Shown here piece after piece: positions 57,299 to 64,000 of a DNA stretch of 64,000 nt; the first letter of the stretch is position 1; the number at the start of each line of letters is the position of its first letter. Below the pieces are notes generated by a model. That model ran no database searches. It was not told where the DNA came from and saw only the letters and a list, made by a program, of their open reading frames with translations. Origin of the DNA: Acidobacteriota bacterium (GTDB lineage: Bacteria; Acidobacteriota; Terriglobia; Bryobacterales; Bryobacteraceae); assembly GCA_947470805.1 (NCBI GenBank), contig CANIVU010000031.1:1-64000 (forward strand), in the 5' to 3' direction. A program made the translations under genes and the position numbers.

Positions 57299-59695
57299 CT
57301 AGCCCATCGGCGGAGCGGGCGGCGGCGGAGCGGGCGCAGAGAACAGCATGGCCGGCAACGGTTCCGCCGCCGGTGCTGTCGGGATCGCCGGCGGCGGAGC
57401 CACAACCGCAGTGCTATTCGTGGCGACGGCCGGAGCCTCCACCTTAGCCGCAGCCGGCGCCACCACCGGAGGAGCCGCCTTCACCTCAGCCACCGGAGCA
57501 ACAGCCTTCACCTCAACCACCGGAGCCGCAGCCGCAACCGGTGCCACCACCGGAGGAGCCGCCTTCACCTCAGCCACCGGAGCAACAGCCTTCACCTCAA
57601 CCACGGGAGCCGCAGCCGCAACCGGCGCAACCACCGGAGGAGCCGATTTAACCTCAGCAACCGGAGCAACCGCCTTCGTCTCAACCACCGGAGCCGCCGC
57701 CGCAACCGGCGCAACCACCGGAGGAGCCGTCTTCACTTCAACAACCGGAGCAACCGCCTTCGCCTCAACCACCGGAGCCGCAGCTGCAACCGGTGCCACC
57801 ACCGGAGGAGCCGATTTAACCTCAGCAACCGGACCAACCGCCTTCACCTCAACCACCGGAGCCGCAACCACCGCCACCTCCCCCTTCGGCGGCAATGCAA
57901 CCTCTACCAACTCGATATCCCCACCGCCACCCTTCCCCAGCAACGCCCCAACCCCATTCGGCCTCCCCGCCCGCGCCACAACCGTCTCCGCCGGCTTCGC
58001 AACGACCGCTGCCGAGCCAGTAGCCGGAGCCGGAACCGCCGGCACATTCACTCGAGCCATAACAGTAGGAGCAACAGGCGCAACCCGCGCCGCCTCCGCC
58101 ACAACCATCGGCTTCGCCACACCAACAGCCGCAAACTCCCCCAACGCCATCATCTTCGTTTCTTCCACCTGCTCGGTCGCCTCGGCCAACAAATGCAACG
58201 ACCGCGGCGTCGTGTCCACCGGAGGCAACGACACAATCTCGTCCCCCGTCGACGCGCCCAACTCCCGCAACCGCCGCGCCGCCGGCATCACGCTCGATTC
58301 AAAACTCCCCACCGTCCGGTTAAAAGCCACCGTCGTCCGCGTCAAGCTCCGCTGCACTTCCGTAAAGTTCTCGGCCAACCCGCGCAACCGGTCATACAGC
58401 GCCTTGCCCAGGTCGCGAATCTCCTTCGCGTTCGTCGACACCAACTCCTGCTTCCAACCCCACGCCACTGCCCGTAACAGCGCAATCAGCGTCGTCGGCG
58501 TAGCCAGAATCACCCGCCGCTCCACGCCAAATTCCAACAACTCCGGATCATGTTCCAACGCCGCGCTGAAGAACGCCTCGCCCGGCAAAAACGCAACAAC
58601 AAACTCCGGACTCTGCGGAAACTGATCCCAATATCCCTTCGCGCTCAACTGTTCCACATGCGCCCGAACCTGCGCCGCATGCTGCCGTCGCTTCTCGCTC
58701 CGCACGCTCTCATCGGTAGCGTCATTCGCCTCCAAATAAGCAGCCAAAGAGACCTTCGAATCCACAACAATCTGCCGCTGATTCGGCAACTGCACAATCA
58801 CATCCGGCCGGCTCGCCCCGCCGTCAGCCGCCCCATGCGACTCCACAAAATCGCAATGCGAAATCATCCCGGCCAATTCCACCACGCGCCGCAACTGCAC
58901 CTCGCCCCAACGTCCCCGCGACGACGGAGTCCGCAGCGCGCTAGCCAGGTGCGACGTCTCCGCCTGCAGGCTCGCCTGCGTCCGCATCATGCTCTCCACC
59001 TGCTGCTGCAGGCCCGCATATGCGGTCGCCCGTTCTTTTTCCAATTCGCTGATCCGCGCGTCCACCCGGTCCAGCGAACTCTTCAGCGGCTCCATAATCG
59101 CGCCAAACTGCGTTTGCCGGTGGTCCAGGTCGCCCTTCGCCGAATCCTGCAACCGCGCCAACGCATCCCCCGCCAGCTCCAAAAAGGCCTTATTATTGCT
59201 CACCAGCGCCTCGGCGCTCATCGATTGGAACGATTCGGCCACCCGCGACTGCAACGCCTGAATGGCATTGATCTTGTCCTCGGCCGTCTTTTTCGATTCC
59301 TCCAGCCGCGCGCTCATCTCCGACACCGCCACATGCAACTGCGTCAACTCCCGCTGCTGCTCACCAATCTTGCTCCCGCGCGCCTCCAGTTCCGTCTCGT
59401 ACTTCGGCAACAACGACAATCGCGCCTCGGCCACCGTTCGCCGGTCGGTCTCGTGCCGCAACTCCGCCTCCAGTCGCGTCGTCGTCTCCACGCCCGCCTC
59501 CGCCCGCGCCCGGGCTTCATTAAACTGTTGGTCCCGGCCGTTCAGCCGCTCCTGCAGCGCGGCAATCTCCGCCGCCGATTCGTTCCGGCCCTTCTCATAG
59601 GCCACCTGCGCCCGCAGGCGCATCGCTATATAGCCGGCCGCACAGCCGACCCAAAAAGCCGCAAACAAAATAAGCGCCAGACCAATTTGTTCCAT
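57299..59695 (-). CDS. rmuC: RmuC family DNA recombination protein with long repeat tail
   Basis: A 798-aa protein. An N-terminal membrane segment (about 4-24, LALILFAAFWVGCAAGYIAM) is followed by a coiled coil (about 30-240) and the RmuC nuclease-like domain (about 240-470): SSRGRWGEVQLRRVVELAGM, RPDVIVQLPNQRQIVVDSKV, YWDQFPQSPEFVVAFLPGEAFF and RVILATPTTLIALLRAVAWGW. This core is normal for RmuC. It is then extended by about 280 residues of Ala/Pro/Val/Lys/Glu-rich sequence with five 28-aa repeats and a proline-rich end. RmuC limits DNA inversion at short repeats in E. coli; the tail's role is unknown. Confidence 0.85.
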   Translation of the reverse strand: MEQIGLALILFAAFWVGCAAGYIAMRLRAQVAYEKGRNESAAEIAALQERLNGRDQQFNEARARAEAGVETTTRLEAELRHETDRRTVAEARLSLLPKYETELEARGSKIGEQQRELTQLHVAVSEMSARLEESKKTAEDKINAIQALQSRVAESFQSMSAEALVSNNKAFLELAGDALARLQDSAKGDLDHRQTQFGAIMEPLKSSLDRVDARISELEKERATAYAGLQQQVESMMRTQASLQAETSHLASALRTPSSRGRWGEVQLRRVVELAGMISHCDFVESHGAADGGASRPDVIVQLPNQRQIVVDSKVSLAAYLEANDATDESVRSEKRRQHAAQVRAHVEQLSAKGYWDQFPQSPEFVVAFLPGEAFFSAALEHDPELLEFGVERRVILATPTTLIALLRAVAWGWKQELVSTNAKEIRDLGKALYDRLRGLAENFTEVQRSLTRTTVAFNRTVGSFESSVMPAARRLRELGASTGDEIVSLPPVDTTPRSLHLLAEATEQVEETKMMALGEFAAVGVAKPMVVAEAARVAPVAPTVMARVNVPAVPAPATGSAAVVAKPAETVVARAGRPNGVGALLGKGGGGDIELVEVALPPKGEVAVVAAPVVEVKAVGPVAEVKSAPPVVAPVAAAAPVVEAKAVAPVVEVKTAPPVVAPVAAAAPVVETKAVAPVAEVKSAPPVVAPVAAAAPVVEVKAVAPVAEVKAAPPVVAPVAAAAPVVEVKAVAPVAEVKAAPPVVAPAAAKVEAPAVATNSTAVVAPPPAIPTAPAAEPLPAMLFSAPAPPPPAPPMG
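57455..57882 (-). repeat. Five tandem 84-bp repeats coding the RmuC tail
   Basis: The marker CCACCGGA recurs at 57463, 57547, 57631, 57715 and 57799, an exact 84-bp period, equal to 28 codons. The protein unit reads approximately VVEVKAVAPVAEVK then APPVVAPVAAAAP, with small substitutions among copies. High DNA similarity suggests recent expansion by slippage or recombination and predicts length variation between strains. Confidence 0.92.
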
Positions 59696-59862
59696 AACTC
59701 TCCGTGTGAGTTGATTATGCGGAACCACACGCCATACGCGAATCGGGGATTCACGTCGATCCTTCCAGCATTCCCACTGACCGCGACTCTAAGGTGGGCC
59801 TTAGAACCCGCGTCCCACCACCCGTCCCCCATGGGCCATTTTGTCAGTGTCATCCTGTAAAG

Positions 59863-62226
59863 ATGTCCCGGACGCTGCTCTTCTTCACTTGCGCCGCTAT
59901 TGCGTGTGCCCAGTCTGCATACAAGAAGCCGCCCGAAGCCATTCTCAAAGTTCTCAACGCCCCCGCTACCCCGGTGGCCAACGTCAACCCAACCAAATCC
60001 CATCTCCTGCTCCTCGAGCCGGACCGCTATCCCCCCATCGCCGAACTCGCCGAGCCCATGCTCCGCCTCGCCGGCCTCCGCATCAACCCCCGTAACAACG
60101 GCCCCCGCGGCGGGATCACTTTCGCCAAAGCCCAACTCGTCAACCTGACAACTCTCTCCAAATCCTCCCTCGCCATCCCAGCCGGCGCCAAAATCGGCAC
60201 CCCCCAATGGAGCCCCGACGGCAAAACCGCCGCCCTCCTCGCCTATCACCCCGACCGCATCGAGGTCTTACTGCTCAACACCGCCACCGGCGCCATCCGC
60301 GCCCTCCCCGGTCTCCGTGCCAACGCCGCCGACGGCGACCCTCTCGACTGGCTCCCCGACGGCAAACACCTCCTCCTCCGCGCCGTCGTCGCCAACCGCG
60401 GCCCCGCCCCCGCCGAGCCCCAAACCCCCACCGGCCCCGATATCCAGGAGTCGTTCGGCAAAGCCACCCCCGCCCCCACGTTCCAGGACTTACTCAAAAG
60501 TGAACACGACGAAAAGTTACTCGATTACTACTGCACTTCTCAACTAACCCTAATCGATGTAACCACCGGCCGCGCCACCCCCCTCGGGAAACCCGGCCTC
60601 TTTACTAACTCAAACCCCTCCCCGGACGGTAAGTTCATTCTCACCCAACGGGTCCACCGTCCCTACTCCTGGGTCCTCCCCCTCATGCGTTTCCCCGTCG
60701 ATATCGAAGTCCTCCGCCTCGACGGCTCGCTGGCCAAGCAAATCGCCGCCCAGCCCCTGGCCGACCGCGTCCCCATCAACGGCGTCCGCACCGGCCCCCG
60801 CAACACCAATTGGGTCCCCGGCCAGCCCGCGACAATCTCCTGGTGGGAAGCCATGGACGGCGGCAACCCCCGCGAAAAGGTCCCCCACCGCGACCGCATG
60901 ATGCTCTCCGCCGCTCCCTTCAACGAGCCCCGCGAGTTCACCAAAATCGAGGAACGCGTCATGGGCCCCGCCCTCTGGACTAGCGATGGCCGCATGTGGG
61001 TCAACGAATCCGAACGCCGCACCCGCCGCCTCCGGACTTTCGTCGTCGACCCCTCCGGCAAGCCCACCCAGATCGAATCCCGTAACCAGCAGGACCGCTA
61101 CCGCGACATCGGCACCCCCGTCACCACCCAGTCCGGCGACGCCGCCCGAACGGTAACCGTCACCGATGGCGCCATCCTTCTAACCGGCGCCGGCGCCAGC
61201 CCCGCCGGGGACCGCCCCTTCCTCGACCGCCTGACCATCGAGACCAAGGAAAAGACCCGCCTCTTCCAATCCGCCCCCGACGTCTACGAGACCGTAGTGA
61301 CAACCCTGTCCAACGACGGCCAGCGTCTCCTCACCCGGCGCGAGAGCCCTTCCGAACCGCCGAATTACTATCTAATCGACCACGGCAAGCGAACGGCCCT
61401 AACTAACTTCACCGACCCCGCTCCCGAACTCCGCCGGGTAACCAAGAAGTTAGTCAAATACAACCGCCCCGACGGCGTCCCCTTAAGCTTCACCCTCTAC
61501 CTCCCGCCGGACTATAAAGAAGGGACCGCCCTGCCAACCGTGGTCTGGGCCTACCCCCGCGACTTCTCCGACGCCGACACCGCCGGCCAGGTCACCGGTT
61601 CCCCCAACCGTTTCACAACGCTCAGCGGAACCTCCCACCTCTTCTTCCTCCTGGAGGGGTACGCCATCCTCGACGACGCGTCGCTCCCCGTAGTCGGCGA
61701 CCAGGAAACGTTCAACAACACCTACATCGAACAAGTCGTAGCCGGCGCCAAAGCGGCGATCGACAAGGCAGTCGAACTCGGCGTAACCGACCCCAAGCGA
61801 GTCGGCGTCGGCGGCCACAGCTACGGCGCCTTCATGACGGCCAACCTGTTAGCCCATTCCGACCTCTTCGCCGCCGGCATCGCCCGCAGCGGAGCCTACA
61901 ACCGCACGCTAACCCCGTTCGGCTTCCAAACCGAACAGCGGACCATCTGGGAGTCGCCGGAGACCTACCTGAAGATGTCGCCGTTCCTAAGCGCCAACAA
62001 AATCAACGAGCCCATCTTGCTGATCCACGGCGCCGCGGACAATAACACCGGAACGTTCCCCATCCAATCGGAGCGCATGTACACCGCCATCCGCGGCAAC
62101 GGCGGCACCGTCCGATTCGTGCTGTTACCCCACGAATCCCACGGCTACGCCGGCCGCGAATCAGTCCAGCACACGCTAGCCGAAATGGTGGAGTGGTTCA
62201 ACAAACACGTAAAACAAAAGCAATAA
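59863..62226 (+). CDS. Secreted S9 prolyl-oligopeptidase-family peptidase
   Basis: A 787-aa protein with a leader (about 1-17, LLFFTCAAIACAQ). A beta-propeller-like region (about 40-520; PQWSPDGKTAALLAY, NPSPDGKFILTQRV) precedes a C-terminal alpha/beta-hydrolase peptidase domain. Catalytic residues are Ser in GVGGHSYGAFM, Asp in LIHGAADNNTG and His in LLPHESHGYAG. It resembles bacterial and plant glutamyl endopeptidase-like S9D members. The ATG at 59863 is set by the leader. The gene is divergent from rmuC. Confidence 0.88.
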   Translation: MSRTLLFFTCAAIACAQSAYKKPPEAILKVLNAPATPVANVNPTKSHLLLLEPDRYPPIAELAEPMLRLAGLRINPRNNGPRGGITFAKAQLVNLTTLSKSSLAIPAGAKIGTPQWSPDGKTAALLAYHPDRIEVLLLNTATGAIRALPGLRANAADGDPLDWLPDGKHLLLRAVVANRGPAPAEPQTPTGPDIQESFGKATPAPTFQDLLKSEHDEKLLDYYCTSQLTLIDVTTGRATPLGKPGLFTNSNPSPDGKFILTQRVHRPYSWVLPLMRFPVDIEVLRLDGSLAKQIAAQPLADRVPINGVRTGPRNTNWVPGQPATISWWEAMDGGNPREKVPHRDRMMLSAAPFNEPREFTKIEERVMGPALWTSDGRMWVNESERRTRRLRTFVVDPSGKPTQIESRNQQDRYRDIGTPVTTQSGDAARTVTVTDGAILLTGAGASPAGDRPFLDRLTIETKEKTRLFQSAPDVYETVVTTLSNDGQRLLTRRESPSEPPNYYLIDHGKRTALTNFTDPAPELRRVTKKLVKYNRPDGVPLSFTLYLPPDYKEGTALPTVVWAYPRDFSDADTAGQVTGSPNRFTTLSGTSHLFFLLEGYAILDDASLPVVGDQETFNNTYIEQVVAGAKAAIDKAVELGVTDPKRVGVGGHSYGAFMTANLLAHSDLFAAGIARSGAYNRTLTPFGFQTEQRTIWESPETYLKMSPFLSANKINEPILLIHGAADNNTGTFPIQSERMYTAIRGNGGTVRFVLLPHESHGYAGRESVQHTLAEMVEWFNKHVKQKQ

Positions 62227-62229
62227 TGT

Positions 62230-62250
62230 GGTGTCAGACACCTCATTTTT
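62230..62250 (+). terminator. Palindrome plus T-run after the S9 peptidase
   Basis: GGTGTCAGACACC (62230-62242) is a 5-bp stem with a 3-nt loop, followed by TCATTTTTTT. It begins 3 nt after the S9 stop. The stem is short, so it may be a weak terminator or a copy of a dispersed palindrome. Confidence 0.5.
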
Positions 62251-62277
62251 TTCCGTAAAACGTACCACAACAAAAAA

Positions 62278-62309
62278 GGGGCGCCGATTCCAACCGGAAC
62301 CGGCGCCCC
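62278..62309 (-). terminator. Rho-independent terminator of the mannonate-dehydratase-like gene
   Basis: GGGGCGCCGATTCC (62278-62291) pairs with GGAACCGGCGCCCC (62296-62309) with one mismatch and a 4-nt loop. On the minus strand TTTTTTG follows. It begins 16 nt past the stop codon of the gene it ends. Confidence 0.88.
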
Positions 62310-62325
62310 AAACTAAATCCAAAAA

Positions 62326-63465
62326 CTACCCCTTCCGTTCCGCCGCCTTCAGCATCGAGTTCATGCACCCAAGCAAATAGGACAACCCAACAGAAGGCCG
62401 GTACTCCGCATTCCGCGCCGCCCCACGGCTCGTATCCGCAGCCGCGGGAGACATACCCAGCGCCGGAATGTGATCCGGAATCACAATCCCGTCGAACTTC
62501 ACATCCACCAGCGCCTGCATGACTTTACTCATATCGTAATAGCCATCATCAATCAGCGCCTCCGTGAAATGAGGCAGCGGCGCACTCACATTCCGGAAGT
62601 GGATCTTAAATAACTTCTTCTTGGAAGCAAAGTACTTAATGGCTTCCACCGGATCCGCCCCGGTAACAGCCGTCCCGCCCTCCAGCCACGACCCCACACA
62701 GAAACAAACCCCGATATTCGGGCTGTTGGCGATCTCAATGGCCTTCTTGTAACCGGCGAAATTGCTGAAGATGCACCGCGGCACTCCGGCCAGCATCCGC
62801 TTCGGCGGATCGTCCGGATGGATGCCAATTCGTACCCCTGCCTCCTCAGCCACCGGCACGACTTTCTTAATAAAATACGTGTAATTATCCCAAATCTCCT
62901 GCTCGCTATACACCCTCCCGTGCGACAACGGCTCGGCATAGGTCTTCCCGCCCCAGAACCCTTTCCACTCCGGACTGTTCGCGTTGCCGTCCCGCGCGCT
63001 GTACCCGCGCGGACTGGTCACCCGGCCGCTCGACCAGATTCCGTTCCCCATATGGGCATACGTGGAATAGGGAACCTTCGCCTTGCCCAGATACCGGATG
63101 TAATTCAGATACTCTTCAATCTTCTGGTCGCGTCCCGGCAGGTTCAGAGTAACTTCCGGCATATTATGCAGGCTGCCGCTCGGCCCCGCCCCACTGCCGA
63201 TGTTATAAACCCCGAACCCTTCTTTTTCCCATTCGGCCTTCTGTTGAATGAAGTCCTCCGCGGTCGACTTCGCCGGGTTCACAGCCAGGCTCAGCCACTT
63301 CACACCCAGTTGCTTCAAATACGCCATGTGCTCCGGGCTCGGAGTATTGGCGCTCACGCCAATCTTGATGCCCGGAGGAATCGGTGTCATAGGCTTGGCG
63401 GCCGCCGCGGAGGCCGAAGCCCCCGCCAGCGCCGCCGCCCCGCCAATTAGCTCTCGTCTGTTCAT
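62326..63465 (-). CDS. Mannonate dehydratase (UxuA)-like TIM-barrel protein, exported
   Basis: A 379-aa protein with a twin-arginine leader (NRRELIGGAAALAGASASAAAAK). The UxuA-like barrel has RIGIHPDDPPKRMLAGVPR, NIGVCFCVGSW, FKIHFRNVSAPLPHF and GIVIPDHIPALG, the usual metal-binding Cys/His/Asp positions. True UxuA is cytoplasmic; the leader suggests periplasmic action, so the substrate may be another sugar acid. It begins 2 nt after the stop of an Oar-like receptor gene and so is probably co-transcribed with it, linking uptake and processing. Confidence 0.8.
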   Translation of the reverse strand: MNRRELIGGAAALAGASASAAAAKPMTPIPPGIKIGVSANTPSPEHMAYLKQLGVKWLSLAVNPAKSTAEDFIQQKAEWEKEGFGVYNIGSGAGPSGSLHNMPEVTLNLPGRDQKIEEYLNYIRYLGKAKVPYSTYAHMGNGIWSSGRVTSPRGYSARDGNANSPEWKGFWGGKTYAEPLSHGRVYSEQEIWDNYTYFIKKVVPVAEEAGVRIGIHPDDPPKRMLAGVPRCIFSNFAGYKKAIEIANSPNIGVCFCVGSWLEGGTAVTGADPVEAIKYFASKKKLFKIHFRNVSAPLPHFTEALIDDGYYDMSKVMQALVDVKFDGIVIPDHIPALGMSPAAADTSRGAARNAEYRPSVGLSYLLGCMNSMLKAAERKG

Positions 63466-63467
63466 AA

Positions 63468-64000
63468 TTAAAACTCCGCTCGAATCGACATCTGCAGGTT
63501 CGCTTGGCCCGTGCCAAAGTTGGAGAAGTCACCCACCACGCCCGTATAACGGCCCCAGGCGTTCTGAGCATTCAAATTATACGTGGTGTTCGGCGCGCTC
63601 AGGTTGGGCCGTTTGTGCGGCAGGTTGTGCCCGTCCAAACGGAAGCTCAACATGAACTTCTCGCCCACCGGATGCCAGCTCTTCGTCACGAACGTCTGCA
63701 TCCACACCAGCGCCGGCGCCTGCAACACGCGCGAGCCCAAAGACCCGATCGTGTACGCCGCCGGATAGGCGAACGAACTCTGGTTGAAGTACGGATTCTG
63801 TGCCGCCGTCGGGAAGCGCTGACCCATATCCCAGTTCTGCACCTGCGCCTGCTCCACCGTCGTCAACGGATTCACGCGCGCCGCCGTCAAATAGCGGTTC
63901 GGGCTCCCCGCATAAGTCACCGAAAGCGGCACACCGGAATTGATGTTCTCGCTCATGTTGACCTTCCATCCGCCCAGCACCGCATTGATCAGGCCGCCCT
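63468..64000 (-). CDS. Oar-like TonB-dependent outer membrane protein, 3' end only
   Basis: The frame is open to the window edge, so only the last 177 or so residues are present. The segment reads LGGWKVNMSENINSGVPLSV, then a barrel end with WMQTFVTKSWHPVGEKFMLSFRLDGHNLPH and a terminal QMSIRAEF with the C-terminal Phe needed for outer-membrane insertion. This is the end of a carboxypeptidase-regulatory/Oar-type receptor like the one at 29.4 kb. It is 2 nt upstream of the mannonate-dehydratase-like gene. Confidence 0.8.
   Translation of the reverse strand, partial: GGLINAVLGGWKVNMSENINSGVPLSVTYAGSPNRYLTAARVNPLTTVEQAQVQNWDMGQRFPTAAQNPYFNQSSFAYPAAYTIGSLGSRVLQAPALVWMQTFVTKSWHPVGEKFMLSFRLDGHNLPHKRPNLSAPNTTYNLNAQNAWGRYTGVVGDFSNFGTGQANLQMSIRAEF

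Noticed and set aside
57455-57882. Possible CRISPR-like array because of regular repetition.
   Set aside because: The repeats are contiguous, 84 bp, in frame and protein-coding; there are no unique spacers.

Overview
The window is about 64 kb of gene-dense, GC-rich chromosome with no rRNA, tRNA, CRISPR array or insertion sequence that I could find. Protein content suggests an acidobacterium of the Solibacter/Bryobacter type: Oar-like TonB-dependent receptors with N-terminal carboxypeptidase-regulatory domains, DUF1080 protein, sulfatase and GH29 enzymes with twin-arginine-like leaders, GMC oxidoreductase paired with a gluconate dehydrogenase subunit 3-like protein, and many multiheme cytochromes. 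This placement is an inference from gene content; no phylogenetic marker was compared.

Layout. 0.07-5.9 kb (+): a tight diaminopimelate/lysine operon dapE-like, asd, lysC, dapB, dapA, dapD, followed by a secreted hydrolase. 6.9-12.3 kb (-): a six-gene glycosylation operon (two GT2, DUF2304, a TMTC-like membrane/TPR protein, GT4, VOC protein). 12.4-18.2 kb (+): rsmB, rpe, bamD, a response regulator with a proline-rich tail, yajQ, a hydrolase and a TIM-barrel isomerase. 18.2-33.8 kb: sugar and sulfated-glycan utilisation with divergently packed genes (OFA and other MFS transporters, dehydrogenase, M24-like protein, DUF1080, sulfatase, esterase-lactonase fusion, fucosidase, Oar-like receptor, AraC regulator). 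33.8-43.0 kb (-): pentaheme cytochrome, GMC oxidoreductase, subunit 3, TonB-domain protein, LolA-like protein, FAH hydrolase, homoserine dehydrogenase, DUF4139 protein, yjbQ. 43.1-45.5 kb: beta-barrel protein, receiver protein, carbonic-anhydrase-like protein.

45.8-55.3 kb is the most striking part. A (+) pair encodes a nonaheme cytochrome c fused to a b561-type membrane domain and a hexaheme NapC/NirT-type cytochrome. A facing (-) operon encodes an OmcA/MtrC-type decaheme protein, an MtrA/DmsE-type decaheme protein, an MtrB/PioB-type outer-membrane barrel and a monoheme protein. Together they look like a full inner-membrane-to-cell-surface electron conduit (36 c-type heme sites by motif count). 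55.5-64 kb holds an apparent frameshifted SRPBCC gene, an ankyrin protein, a BON protein, RmuC with an unusual 84-bp repeat tail, an S9 peptidase, a mannonate-dehydratase-like protein and the 3' end of a second Oar-like receptor.

Two genome-scale signals stand out. The + strand is G-rich on the left and C-rich on the right whichever strand the genes use, and flips near 14-16.5 kb, as expected near a replication terminus. Many transcription-unit starts have a TANNNT element only 6-10 nt before the start codon, as expected for leaderless mRNAs.
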